DNA from: Plantibacter sp050587525
GTDB lineage: Bacteria; Actinomycetota; Actinomycetes; Actinomycetales; Microbacteriaceae
Direction: 5' to 3'
Assembly (NCBI RefSeq): GCF_050587525.1
Contig: NZ_JBOBFT010000007.1
Coordinates: 186,001-250,000 of the forward strand
DNA: 64,000 nucleotides
Position numbers and translations under genes: made by a program. Every line of letters starts with the position of its first letter. Within the stretch, counting starts at the first letter, position 1. The notes under the pieces were generated by a model. The model ran no database searches. It saw only the letters and a program-made list of their open reading frames with translations, and was not told the origin of the DNA. Of the stretch, positions 9,136-18,554 are shown piece after piece.

Positions 9136-9975
9136 CTACTTGCGCTTCTTGCCGGCGGTCCGACGACGAACGATGAGCTTGTCGCTTTCCTTGTTCGGGT
9201 GACGCGTGCGGCCTTCTTTCTGGCCCCACGGGCTGACCGGGTGACGTCCACCGGAGGTCTTGCCCTCACCACCACCGTGCGGGTGGTCGACAGGGTTCAT
9301 GGCGACACCACGGACGGTCGGGCGGACGCCCAACCAACGCTTGCGTCCGGCCTTGCCCCAGTTGATGTTCGACTGCTCGGCGTTGCCGACCTCGCCGATC
9401 GTGGCGCGGCAGCGGATGTCGACGTTGCGGATTTCACCCGACGGCAGACGGAGCTGCGCGTAGGGGCCGTCCTTGGCGACGAGACGAACCGATGCACCGG
9501 CGGAACGGGCCATCTTGGCGCCGCCGCCCGGCTTCAGCTCGATCGCGTGGATGACCGTACCGGTGGGGATGTTCTTCAACGGCAGGTTGTTGCCCGGCTT
9601 GATGTCCGCGCTCGCGCCCGATTCGACGATGTCGCCCTGGCTGAGCTTGTTCGGAGCGATGATGTAGCGCTTGGTGCCGTCCACGAAGTGGAGCAGCGCG
9701 ATACGTGCCGTGCGGTTGGGGTCGTACTCGATGTGAGCGACGCGGGCGTTGACGCCGTCCTTGTCATTGCGACGGAAGTCGATGACACGGTACTGGCGCT
9801 TGTGGCCACCACCGATGTGACGGGTCGTGATGCGGCCCTGGTTGTTGCGACCACCGGTCTTCGACAGCGGACGAAGCAGTGACTTCTCCGGGGTCGAACG
9901 AGTGATCTCCGCGAAGTCCGCGACAGACGAACCGCGACGACCAGGGGTCGTGGGCTTGTACTTACGAATAGCCAT
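9136..9975 (-). CDS. rplB: 50S ribosomal protein L2
   Basis: A 279-residue protein with the conserved PMG-type segment around VRGVAMNPVDHPHGGGEGKT near residue 225, required for peptidyl transferase activity in the family. The N-terminal GRNNQGRITTRHIGGGHKR is also typical. It follows rplW after 28 bp. Confidence 0.98.
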   Translation of the reverse strand: MAIRKYKPTTPGRRGSSVADFAEITRSTPEKSLLRPLSKTGGRNNQGRITTRHIGGGHKRQYRVIDFRRNDKDGVNARVAHIEYDPNRTARIALLHFVDGTKRYIIAPNKLSQGDIVESGASADIKPGNNLPLKNIPTGTVIHAIELKPGGGAKMARSAGASVRLVAKDGPYAQLRLPSGEIRNVDIRCRATIGEVGNAEQSNINWGKAGRKRWLGVRPTVRGVAMNPVDHPHGGGEGKTSGGRHPVSPWGQKEGRTRHPNKESDKLIVRRRTAGKKRK

Positions 9976-10003
9976 TTCTTATTCCTCTTCGTTCCCGGCC
10001 GTC

Positions 10004-10303
10004 TTAGCCAACAGCCGTGAAGATGTCGATGGCACCGGACTTGAGCGTGACGATCGCGCGCTTGGTGTCCTTGCGCTTCCCGGCACCGAACTTCGTACGG
10101 CGGGTCTTGCCCTGACGGTTCAGGGTGTTGACGGAGGCAACCTCCACGCTGAAGATCTTCTCGATCGCGAGCTTGATCTCAGTCTTGTTCGAGCGGGGGT
10201 CCACCAGGAAGGTGTACTTTCCCTCATCGATCAGGCTGTAGCTCTTCTCGGAGACGACCGGAGCGATGATGACGTCGCGCGGGTCCTTGTTGATCGCGGT
10301 CAT
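10004..10303 (-). CDS. rplW: 50S ribosomal protein L23
   Basis: A 99-residue protein: DPRDVIIAPVVSEKSYSLID at the N-terminus and VNTLNRQGKTRRTKFGAGKR in the extended loop. L23 is the docking site at the exit tunnel for trigger factor and SRP. Its start overlaps the rplD stop by 4 bp (ATGA). Confidence 0.97.
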   Translation of the reverse strand: MTAINKDPRDVIIAPVVSEKSYSLIDEGKYTFLVDPRSNKTEIKLAIEKIFSVEVASVNTLNRQGKTRRTKFGAGKRKDTKRAIVTLKSGAIDIFTAVG

Positions 10304-10965
10304 GCCGAGACCTCCTCGGTTGCGGCCTTGACGCCGGACTTGCTGGCGACGAATGCCTCGAAGGCGGCCTTGGTGAAGACGATGTCGTCGGAGACGAGCA
10401 CGTCGTATGCGTTCAGCTGGTCGAAGTTCAGCACGTGCACGTTCGCGAGGTTGCGAAGGCTGAGACGGCTGAGCTCGTCGGTGCGCTCGAGGACGATGAG
10501 GACGTGCTTCGAGGAAGCGACGGTCGTCAGGTACTCGGAAGCAGCCTTGGTCGACGGCTTGTCAGCCACCGAGAACGAGTCCACGACGTGGAGACGGCTG
10601 CCGCGGGCGCGGTCCGAGAGGGCGCCGCGCAGTGCTGCCGCGATCATCTTCTTGGGGGTGCGCTGCGAGTAGTCGCGAGGAGTCGGTCCGTGGACGATGC
10701 CACCACCGGTCATCTGAGGAGCGCGGATGGAGCCCTGACGAGCGTTACCGGTGCCCTTCTGCTTGAACGGCTTGCGGCCTGCACCGGAGACCTCACCACG
10801 ACGCTTGGTCTTGTGAGTGCCCTGGCGAGCTGCTGCGAGCTGCGCAACGACCACCTGGTGGATGAGCGGGATGTTGGTCTGAACGTCGAACACCTCTGCG
10901 GGAAGTTCGACCGTGCCGGCCTTCTTGCCCTTGGTGTCGAGCACGTCGAGAGTAGCGGTAGCCAT
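10300..10965 (-). CDS. rplD: 50S ribosomal protein L4
   Basis: A 221-residue protein with the L4 pattern KTKRRGEVSGAGRKPFKQKGTGNARQGSIRAPQ in the tunnel-lining loop. In E. coli, L4 represses its own operon. No such leader can be confirmed here. It lies 4 bp from rplC and overlaps rplW. Confidence 0.97.
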   Translation of the reverse strand: MATATLDVLDTKGKKAGTVELPAEVFDVQTNIPLIHQVVVAQLAAARQGTHKTKRRGEVSGAGRKPFKQKGTGNARQGSIRAPQMTGGGIVHGPTPRDYSQRTPKKMIAAALRGALSDRARGSRLHVVDSFSVADKPSTKAASEYLTTVASSKHVLIVLERTDELSRLSLRNLANVHVLNFDQLNAYDVLVSDDIVFTKAAFEAFVASKSGVKAATEEVSA

Positions 10966-10969
10966 GAAA

Positions 10970-11626
10970 CTACGCTCCCTTCACTGCGGTGCGAACGAAT
11001 ACGATGCGGCCACGAGCGCCGGGAACGGCGCCCTTGACCAGCAGCAGGCCCTTTTCGGCGTCGATCGCGTGAACGCGGAGGTTCAGCACGGTGACGCGCT
11101 CGCCGCCCATACGACCGGCCATGCGCATGCCCTTGAAGACACGGCTCGGGGTCGAGGAGGCGCCGATGGAGCCCGGCTTGCGGTGGTTGCGGTGAGCACC
11201 GTGAGAGGCGCCCGTTCCCTTGAAGTTGTGACGCTTCATAACACCGGCGAAGCCCTTGCCCTTTGAAGTGCCGACGACGTCGACCTTCTGGCCGGCTTCG
11301 AAGACGCCGTCAACGGAGAGTTCCTGACCGAGTGAGTAGTCGGAAGCGTCCGCGGTGCGGATCTCGGTGACGTGGCGGCGAGGCGTGACGCCTGCCTTCT
11401 CGAAGTGGCCCGCGTCAGGCTTGCTGACCTTGCGGGGGTCGATCTGGCCGTAGGCGATCTGGACGGCGTCGTAGCCGTCGACCTCGGGCGTGCGCACCTG
11501 GGTGACGACGTTCGGGGTGATCTCGATCACGGTGACGGGAACAAGCTTGTTGTTCTCGTCCCACACCTGAGTCATGCCGAGCTTCGTGCCGAGCAGACCC
11601 TTGCTGGTCTTGTCAGTAGTAGACAT
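10970..11626 (-). CDS. rplC: 50S ribosomal protein L3
   Basis: A 218-residue protein starting MSTTDKTSKGLLGTKLGMTQ, with the signature FKGTGASHGAHRNHRKPGSIGASSTPSRVFKGMRMAGRMG. L3 is an early assembly protein near the peptidyl transferase centre. It follows rpsJ after 24 bp. Confidence 0.98.
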   Translation of the reverse strand: MSTTDKTSKGLLGTKLGMTQVWDENNKLVPVTVIEITPNVVTQVRTPEVDGYDAVQIAYGQIDPRKVSKPDAGHFEKAGVTPRRHVTEIRTADASDYSLGQELSVDGVFEAGQKVDVVGTSKGKGFAGVMKRHNFKGTGASHGAHRNHRKPGSIGASSTPSRVFKGMRMAGRMGGERVTVLNLRVHAIDAEKGLLLVKGAVPGARGRIVFVRTAVKGA

Positions 11627-11650
11627 ATTAATTCGTGTCCCCTATCCGGC

Positions 11651-11959
11651 TCAGAGCTTGATCTCGATGTTGACGTCCGCAGGCAGGTCGAGACGCATGA
11701 GCGAGTCGACGGCCTTCGGGGTCGGGTCGATGATGTCGATCAGACGCTTGTGGGTGCGCATTTCGAAGTGCTCCCGGCTGTCCTTGTACTTGTGAGGAGA
11801 ACGGATCACGCAGACCACGTTCTTCTCCGTCGGCAGCGGCACGGGGCCGACGACCGTTGCACCCGCGCGGGTGACTGTGTCGACGATCTTGCGCGCCGAG
11901 GTGTCGATGACCTCGTGGTCGTACGACTTAAGTCGAATGCGGATCTTCTGTCCCGCCAT
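11651..11959 (-). CDS. rpsJ: 30S ribosomal protein S10 (NusE)
   Basis: A 102-residue protein starting MAGQKIRIRLKSYDHEVIDT, with VRSPHKYKDSREHFEMRTHK-like sequence (here VIRSPHKYKDSREHFEMRTHKR). S10 is both a small-subunit protein and, with NusB, part of the antitermination machinery. It is the first gene of the S10 operon. About 500 bp of non-coding sequence lie upstream. Confidence 0.98.
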   Translation of the reverse strand: MAGQKIRIRLKSYDHEVIDTSARKIVDTVTRAGATVVGPVPLPTEKNVVCVIRSPHKYKDSREHFEMRTHKRLIDIIDPTPKAVDSLMRLDLPADVNIEIKL

Positions 11960-12464
11960 GTGTGACTCACTCTCTGTCTAGCGTCTTACGAATCTCTTCG
12001 CATTGGACGCGCTTCATGCGTTTTGCAACGGTCTGTTGCTCCACGCCATTGGCACTACTGCTGTCGCACCACTGTTCTTCTGTCAAAGACCATGCCTCGC
12101 GCGGATCACCGCTTACGCCGTGGGTTCCGTTCGACCGTCATGGTCTTCATTCCGCTGCATCTCGGCTTGTGGCCGGTGACCGGACGCGGACGCGCGTGAG
12201 CGCGAACCATGTCGTGGTGTGTTGATGAGTGGATGTTCTGCTACCCGCGACCTAGGCTCCATACCCTGATGCGTCGCCGCACCCGATATCTCCTATGTAC
12301 TGCCTGGCAGTGATCCGGCAGAGCGCGCAAGACGCACTCGTTCGGAATACTGAACTGGACTAGTCTGCCACGGATCCAGTGTGCATGCAACCCGGGCGTG
12401 TCGCGCCTCGCGCACCCCCAGCCCCCTGCCAGTTTCGCCCCCTGTCCACCCAGCCCTCCCCCTC
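11960..12464. other. Non-coding region upstream of the S10 operon
   Basis: No supported gene was found. It must contain the S10 operon promoter and leader, but no convincing -35/-10 pair could be assigned on the minus strand. TTGACA at 12081-12086 has no TANNNT at a suitable distance. The last 55 bases (about 12410-12464) are strongly C-rich on the plus strand and run into the palindrome at 12465. Confidence 0.6.
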
Positions 12465-12536
12465 CCCCAAACCTCCGTTTTCGTGCAATATGTGCCCTCG
12501 AAAACGGCCGTATTGCACGAAAACGGAGGTTTGGGG
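12465..12536. repeat. Palindromic element 1: 26-bp perfect inverted repeat with 20-base spacer
   Basis: Arms 12465-12490 and 12511-12536 are exact reverse complements over 26 bp. They contain the core CCTCCGTTTTCGTGCAATA. The spacer 12491-12510 carries a further CGAAAACG core. Element 2 at 13594-13666 matches it in the opposite orientation. It ends 3 bp from the stop codon of the AbiEi/DUF559-type gene and could also terminate that transcript. C-rich sequence lies on its outer side. Confidence 0.95.
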
Positions 12537-12539
12537 TCG

Positions 12540-13496
12540 TCAGGCCAGACCGCGCAGAGGCGAGCTCAGACCGGTTGGGATTCCGACGCCCGCCAAGCGT
12601 CTCCGGAGATCCTCCGGCGACATCGCGACTGACCAGTCCCAGCGCAGAAACGCGCGCGCTCGCATTCGCAACCAGTCCTCACGCTGCTTCTCCTCCCAAA
12701 GGACGTCCTCCGGCGTTCGCCCATGGAGCATCTCAGCACGCTTGTACTTCCCGCGGCCGTCGACCTCGCCGATCGTGTCGTACGCCTCAAAGTGGAAGTC
12801 GGTCCGGAACGTCCGCCCGTCTGGATGCCTCCACGCACGTTGCAGGACGGGGCGGGGCGCACCGATCCGAGAGAAGTTCACCCGGCTCACCGATTCTGCG
12901 ACGGATTCCGCAGCTGCATCCGCGAACTCGATCGCGAGTCGGACTCGCCGGGCGCCACGGAACGGAGACCGCTGCTCCACCGACATCAGCAACTCTTCGA
13001 CGGTCACCCACCCGAGCCTCAGCGCGTGATCGAGCATGGGAACGGAACGGACGAACGGCTCCGTGGCCGCGACGTCGACGAGTGTGCGCGCCAGACCGGT
13101 CACGGTCACTCCATCGATGACCTCCGGGTATGTGCCCTCGTATCCCGTGGCATGCCTTGTGACGCCGCTGACCCGGCGACCGGTCATCGATCGCTTGCAG
13201 GTGAGATGGACCTCAGCAGGCCAGGCGCCCGCAATGGGGAGCCGGTGCAACGCTGCCGAGGAGAGGTGCGACACCAAGGGCGTATTCGCTCGCCTGGTGC
13301 GCGCCACGGCATGGATGCGAGCGAGGTATCGTGCGTCGCGGTCCAGGGCTTCCCAGGTGGCGGTGTCGATGTACACCCCAGGACGCACACGGATCACGCT
13401 GCCTTGGACGGCCGCGCGCCTGAGCGTCGAATCGTCGCCGATGATCCGGGTCGTGTCACGGACGAATTTGAGTTGGCTTCCCACATCGATAGTCAT
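12540..13496 (-). CDS. AbiEi antitoxin-like N-terminal domain protein with DUF559-type nuclease-like C-terminus
   Basis: The N-terminal region (LRRAAVQGSVIRVRPGVYID) resembles the winged-helix head of AbiEi-family antitoxins. Next comes the middle segment VTGLARTLVDVAA. The C-terminus (FRTDFHFEAYDTIGEVDGRGKYKR) resembles the Vsr/DUF559 endonuclease-like fold, with Asp/Glu residues placed like a PD-(D/E)xK core. Start ATG 13496 (MTIDVGSQLKF) was chosen; the frame stays open to 13556. No partner toxin gene is adjacent. It sits alone between two oppositely oriented palindromes, which suggests a mobile or self-targeting cassette. The family assignment is by sequence pattern only. Confidence 0.65.
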   Translation of the reverse strand: MTIDVGSQLKFVRDTTRIIGDDSTLRRAAVQGSVIRVRPGVYIDTATWEALDRDARYLARIHAVARTRRANTPLVSHLSSAALHRLPIAGAWPAEVHLTCKRSMTGRRVSGVTRHATGYEGTYPEVIDGVTVTGLARTLVDVAATEPFVRSVPMLDHALRLGWVTVEELLMSVEQRSPFRGARRVRLAIEFADAAAESVAESVSRVNFSRIGAPRPVLQRAWRHPDGRTFRTDFHFEAYDTIGEVDGRGKYKRAEMLHGRTPEDVLWEEKQREDWLRMRARAFLRWDWSVAMSPEDLRRRLAGVGIPTGLSSPLRGLA

Positions 13497-13593
13497 CGGT
13501 CCATGCTCGCGACCTTGCGCCCGCTGCGGCGCCGCGTGTCCGAGACTGTGGAGCAACGACGGCCGGCCGCTCTCTGTGGAGGAGCCCCGACCG

Positions 13594-13666
13594 CCCCGAG
13601 ACCTCCGTTTTCGTGCGAGACGGACGTTTTCGAGGGCACGTATTGCACGAAAACGGAGGTTTGGGG
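13594..13666. repeat. Palindromic element 2, inverted copy of element 1
   Basis: Arms 13601-13616 and 13645-13660 are perfect complements over 16 bp (ACCTCCGTTTTCGTGC). The right arm, extended to TTTGGGG at 13666, matches element 1 over 26 bp. The internal 20-base spacer (13621-13640) matches the reverse complement of the element 1 spacer at 18 of 20 positions. The left outer arm has decayed. It lies about 100 bp upstream of the AbiEi/DUF559-type gene. A G-rich tract (13662-13720) follows outward, mirroring the C-rich tract outside element 1. Confidence 0.92.
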
Positions 13667-13724
13667 GCGGGCGGGCGGGTAGGCGAGGGCGGGTGGGCGG
13701 GGCCGAGGCGAGGCGGGGACGACG

Positions 13725-13757
13725 AAGGGCCCGGAGCGATGAACGCTCCGGGCCCTT
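13725..13757 (-). terminator. Terminator downstream of tuf
   Basis: Arms 13725-13738 and 13744-13757 are perfectly complementary over 14 bp (AAGGGCCCGGAGCG) with a 5-base loop, 30 bp past the tuf stop. The minus-strand RNA stem ends in UU with only a weak U-tract, as is common for actinobacterial terminators. It is the likely end of the str operon transcript. Confidence 0.85.
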
Positions 13758-13786
13758 GCTGTACAGCCGTCAGGCCGCGAAGGAAC

Positions 13787-14977
<1,191 letters not shown>

Positions 14978-15054
14978 TGTGGGTCCTCCTCAGGACGTTG
15001 TGCAGAGCACCAGGGCACGATTCAGTGCCCGACACGCTGCAGGGATTTGTATTG

Positions 15055-15089
15055 ATGTTACGCGATCCGGCTGGGTGTTCGCACACCCA
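15055..15089 (-). promoter_or_regulatory. Possible weak secondary promoter and small hairpin before tuf
   Basis: A TANNNT match (TAACAT) lies at 15055-15060 on the minus strand, within the 138-bp fusA-tuf gap. No good -35 is found 16-18 bp upstream. A 7-bp hairpin (arms 15072-15078 and 15083-15089) overlaps that area. tuf-specific promoters are common, but the evidence here is thin. Confidence 0.25.
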
Positions 15090-15115
15090 ACCGAACCGCA
15101 AGAAGGACCGAGTGA

Positions 15116-17230
15116 CTACTCGCCCTTGTTCTTCTGGACGATCTCGTCGGCGACAGCCTTCGGGACCTCCGCGTAGCTCTCGAAGGTCATCGAGTACACG
15201 GCACGACCAGAGGTCTTCGACCGGAGGTCGCCGATGTATCCGAACATCTCCGAGAGGGGTACGTTGGCGCGGATCACCTTGACGCCCGAAGCATCCTCCA
15301 TGGACTGGATCTGTCCACGACGGGAGTTCAGGTCACCGATGACGTCGCCCATGTACTCCTCAGGAGTACGGACCTCGACCGCCATGAGCGGTTCGAGGAG
15401 CACGGGGTTGGCCTTGCGCGCCGCTTCCTTGAAGCCCATGGAACCGGCGATCTTGAACGCCATCTCCGAGGAGTCGACGTCGTGCGCGGCACCATCGGTC
15501 AGGATGGCCTTGACGCCAACCATCGGGTAGCCGGCGAGGACGCCGACCTGGAGTGCGTCCTGGAAACCAGCGTCGATCGACGGGATGTACTCGCGCGGGA
15601 TGCGACCACCGGTGACGGCGTTGACGAACTCGTACGTCGAGTCCGGCGTGACGTCCATCGGCTCGAGGTCGAACTGGATCTTTGCGAACTGACCCGAACC
15701 ACCGGTCTGCTTCTTGTGCGTGTAGCCGTACTTCTCGACCTTGCGCTTGATGGTCTCACGGTACGCGACCTGCGGCTTGCCGACGTTGGCCTCGACGTTG
15801 AACTCGCGCTTCATGCGGTCGACCAGGATGTCGAGGTGGAGCTCGCCCATGCCCTTGATGACGGTCTGGCCGGTCTCGGTGTTCTGCTCGGTGCGGAACG
15901 TCGGGTCCTCTTCGGCCAGCTTCTGGATCGCGGTGCCCAGCTTCTCCTGGTCGGCCTTGGTCTTCGGCTCGATCGCGACCTCGATGACGGGCTCCGGGAA
16001 GCTCATCGACTCGAGGACGACCTGCGCGTTCGGGTCGGACAGGGTGTCACCGGTGGTGGTGTCCTTCAGGCCGATGACCGCGTAGATGTGACCGGCGGTG
16101 ACGAAGTCGACCGGGTTCTCCTTGTTGGCGTGCATCTGGAAGATCTTCCCGATGCGCTCCTTCTTGCCCTTGGTGGAGTTGATGATCTGCGCACCGCTGT
16201 CGAGGCGACCGGAGTACACGCGAACGTAGGTCAGACGACCGAAGAACGGGTGGACGGCGACCTTGAACGCGAGAGCCGTGAAGGGCTCCGTGGCGTCGGG
16301 GTGGCGGAGGACGACCTTCTCCTCGTCGCGAGCGTCGTGCGCCTCGATGGCGGGGACGTCGAGCGGCGAAGGCAGGTAGTCGATGACGGCGTCGAGCATC
16401 GGCTGAACGCCGCGGTTCTTGAACGCCGAGCCGCAGAGGACCGGGTAGATCTCGCTGTTGACGGTGAGCTTGCGGATCGCAGCCTTGATCTCGGCGACGG
16501 TCAGCTCTTCGCCACCGAAGTACTTCTCCATGAGTGCGTCATCGGTCTCGGCGACGGTCTCGAGGAGGGCGGTGCGGTATTCAGCAGCCTTCTCCTTGAG
16601 GTCTTCCGGGATCTCCTCGATGGCGTACTTGGCGCCCATCTCGACGTCACCCTTGGAGTCGCCGCGCCACGTGAGCGCGCGCATCTCGACGAGGTCGACG
16701 ACGCCTTCGAAGTTCGACTCGGCGCCGATGGGGAGCTGGAGCACGAGCGGCTTTGCGCCGAGGCGGTTGATGATGGTGTCGACGGTGAAGTAGAAGTCGG
16801 CGCCCAGCTTGTCCATCTTGTTGACGAAGCAGATGCGGGGGACGTCGTACTTGTCGGCCTGGCGCCAGACGGTCTCGGACTGGGGCTCGACGCCCTCCTT
16901 GCCGTCGAACACTGCGACGGCACCGTCGAGGACGCGGAGCGAACGCTCCACCTCGACCGTGAAGTCGACGTGACCGGGGGTGTCGATGATGTTGATCTGG
17001 TTCTTGTCCCAGAAACAGGTGGTTGCAGCGGACGTGATCGTGATGCCACGTTCCTGCTCCTGAGCCATCCAGTCCATGGTCGAGGCGCCGTCGTGGGTCT
17101 CGCCGATCTTGTGGTTGACGCCCGTGTAGAACAGGATGCGCTCAGTGGTGGTGGTCTTGCCGGCATCGATGTGGGCCATGATGCCGATGTTGCGGACCTT
17201 GTTCAGGTCGGTGAGCACGTCTTGTGCCAC
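15116..17230 (-). CDS. fusA: Elongation factor G
   Basis: A 704-residue translocation GTPase. G1 AHIDAGKTTTTER near residue 18, switch II DTPGHVDF, G4 NKMDKLGADF. Domain IV follows (GGSGQFAKIQFDLEP, then GYPMVGVKAILTDGAAHDVDSS). Length and domain order match the family. The start is GTG at 17230. It lies 93 bp after rpsG, and that gap holds a 15-bp hairpin. Confidence 0.98.
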   Translation of the reverse strand: MAQDVLTDLNKVRNIGIMAHIDAGKTTTTERILFYTGVNHKIGETHDGASTMDWMAQEQERGITITSAATTCFWDKNQINIIDTPGHVDFTVEVERSLRVLDGAVAVFDGKEGVEPQSETVWRQADKYDVPRICFVNKMDKLGADFYFTVDTIINRLGAKPLVLQLPIGAESNFEGVVDLVEMRALTWRGDSKGDVEMGAKYAIEEIPEDLKEKAAEYRTALLETVAETDDALMEKYFGGEELTVAEIKAAIRKLTVNSEIYPVLCGSAFKNRGVQPMLDAVIDYLPSPLDVPAIEAHDARDEEKVVLRHPDATEPFTALAFKVAVHPFFGRLTYVRVYSGRLDSGAQIINSTKGKKERIGKIFQMHANKENPVDFVTAGHIYAVIGLKDTTTGDTLSDPNAQVVLESMSFPEPVIEVAIEPKTKADQEKLGTAIQKLAEEDPTFRTEQNTETGQTVIKGMGELHLDILVDRMKREFNVEANVGKPQVAYRETIKRKVEKYGYTHKKQTGGSGQFAKIQFDLEPMDVTPDSTYEFVNAVTGGRIPREYIPSIDAGFQDALQVGVLAGYPMVGVKAILTDGAAHDVDSSEMAFKIAGSMGFKEAARKANPVLLEPLMAVEVRTPEEYMGDVIGDLNSRRGQIQSMEDASGVKVIRANVPLSEMFGYIGDLRSKTSGRAVYSMTFESYAEVPKAVADEIVQKNKGE

Positions 17231-17275
17231 GGGGTTCCTCCGGGAATTGGGTGGATTGGAGCTGAAACTCTCAGA

Positions 17276-17314
17276 GATGAGGAGGCCGACGCTTTCGCGG
17301 TCGGCCTCCTCATC
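17276..17314 (-). other. Intercistronic hairpin between rpsG and fusA
   Basis: Arms 17276-17290 and 17300-17314 are perfectly complementary over 15 bp with a 9-base loop, of which 17291-17292 and 17297-17298 can also pair. No U-tract follows on the minus strand. It may limit read-through or protect the 3' end of the rpsL-rpsG message. Confidence 0.65.
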
Positions 17315-17323
17315 AGGCGCCGA

Positions 17324-17794
17324 CTACCAGCGGTAGTGAGCGAACGCCTTGTTCGATTCGGCCATCTTGTGCGTGTCTTCACGACGCTTGACGGCTGCAC
17401 CGAGACCATTCGACGCGTCGAGGATCTCGTTCTGGAGACGCTCGGTCATGGTCTTCTCGCGGCGACCCTTGGCGTAGCTGACGAGCCAGCGCAGCGCGAG
17501 GGTGTTGGCACGGTGAGGCTTGACCTCGACCGGCACCTGGTAGGTGGAACCACCGACACGACGCGAACGCACCTCGAGCGTGGGGCGCACGTTGTCGAGC
17601 GCCTTCTTCAGGGTGACGACGGCGTCCTGCTGGTTCTTCGCCGCAACGCCTTCGAGTGCGTCGTAGACGATGCGCTCGGCGAGGCCCTTCTTGCCATCAA
17701 GAAGGATCTTGTTGACGAGCTGGGAGACGATGGGTGCGCCGTATACGGGATCGGCGACGACGGGGCGCTTCGGAGCTGGACCCTTGCGAGGCAT
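17324..17794 (-). CDS. rpsG: 30S ribosomal protein S7
   Basis: A 156-residue protein: MPRKGPAPKRPVVADPVYGA, the RNA-binding SRRVGGSTYQVPVEVKPHR, and the typical end MAESNKAFAHYRW. S7 nucleates assembly of the 30S head and in E. coli represses the str operon. Its ATG overlaps the rpsL stop by one base. Confidence 0.98.
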   Translation of the reverse strand: MPRKGPAPKRPVVADPVYGAPIVSQLVNKILLDGKKGLAERIVYDALEGVAAKNQQDAVVTLKKALDNVRPTLEVRSRRVGGSTYQVPVEVKPHRANTLALRWLVSYAKGRREKTMTERLQNEILDASNGLGAAVKRREDTHKMAESNKAFAHYRW

Positions 17795-18168
17795 TACTTC
17801 TTCTCCATCTTCGCGCCGTAGCGGCTGCGAGCCTGCTTGCGGTTCTTGACGGCCTGCGTGTCGAGGGCGCCGCGAACGATCTTGTAGCGGACACCGGGGA
17901 GGTCCTTGACACGACCGCCGCGAACCAGGACCAGCGAGTGCTCCTGGAGGTTGTGGCCTTCACCGGGGATGTACGCGGTGACCTCGGTGCCGTTGCGCAG
18001 CTTCACGCGGGCGACCTTGCGCATTGCCGAGTTCGGCTTCTTGGGGGTGGTGGTGTACACACGAGTGCATACGCCGGCCTGCTGCGGGTTGCTCTTCAGG
18101 GCGGGCGCCTTGGTCTTGGTGACCTTGGGGCTGCGGCCCTTCCGAACCAACTGCTGAATGGTTGGCAC
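17794..18168 (-). CDS. rpsL: 30S ribosomal protein S12
   Basis: A 124-residue protein with VCTRVYTTTPKKPNSAMRK and GGRVKDLPGVRYKIVRG. The two Lys positions at which streptomycin-resistance substitutions are known (in TTPKKPN and in GRVKDLP) carry the wild-type Lys. The start is GTG at 18168. It is the first gene of the str operon, with a promoter about 265 bp upstream. Confidence 0.98.
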   Translation of the reverse strand: MPTIQQLVRKGRSPKVTKTKAPALKSNPQQAGVCTRVYTTTPKKPNSAMRKVARVKLRNGTEVTAYIPGEGHNLQEHSLVLVRGGRVKDLPGVRYKIVRGALDTQAVKNRKQARSRYGAKMEKK

Positions 18169-18429
18169 TACTTGCTCCTTGATGGTTACTGCACGGTGAC
18201 AGCGGTACTGAATGTCAGCATTCGCGCTGCGGTTGCCCGCTGCGCGAGGTCATATGGACCCACCGGCAGAGCACGAGTGTGCCTTGCCTAGCGTGGTGGG
18301 TTATGCCGTGGGGGCGATCCGGTTCCCGGATCCACCCGTATGTGCCTGCGGCCTGACGTTCTCCGGACCTCCGGGTTCTTGCGAATCCGGACATCACGAG
18401 AGCGCACGACAAAAGCGCACACTGAATCA

Positions 18430-18458
18430 ATGTTAGCCGCTGGTGGGAACGCGGTCAA
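18430..18458 (-). promoter_or_regulatory. Vegetative promoter of the str operon
   Basis: TTGACC (18453-18458) and TAACAT (18430-18435) on the minus strand are separated by exactly 17 bp, close to the sigma-70-type consensus. The predicted transcription start near 18423 leaves a 5' leader of about 255 nt before rpsL. The leader contains small inverted repeats such as GATCCGG/CCGGATC at 18316-18332. Confidence 0.75.
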
Positions 18459-18480
18459 ACAGTCGGGGGCCGTTCACAGA

Positions 18481-18518
18481 CTCGGCGCGGGTGCACCGCG
18501 TGGTGCGCCCGCGCCGAG
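18481..18518 (-). terminator. Terminator-like hairpin after the single-pass membrane protein gene
   Basis: Outer arms 18481-18491 and 18508-18518 (CTCGGCGCGGG and complement) pair over 11 bp, and inner arms 18493-18497 and 18502-18506 over 5 bp. It lies 36 bp past the stop at 18555 and just upstream of the rpsL promoter, so it insulates the str operon. There is no U-tract. Confidence 0.7.
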
Positions 18519-18554
18519 CGCGTGTTGCATGTCCGGGTGGAGCGGTGACTGGCG

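Noticed and set aside
12081..12086. TTGACA on the minus strand as -35 of the S10 operon
   Set aside because: No TANNNT is found 16-19 bp downstream (only CAGCAG/AGCAGT), so it could not be called a promoter.
13662..13720. G-rich tract as a G-quadruplex regulator
   Set aside because: Runs of three or more G are present, but in a high-GC genome and beside a repeat element. Nothing ties it to a gene start.
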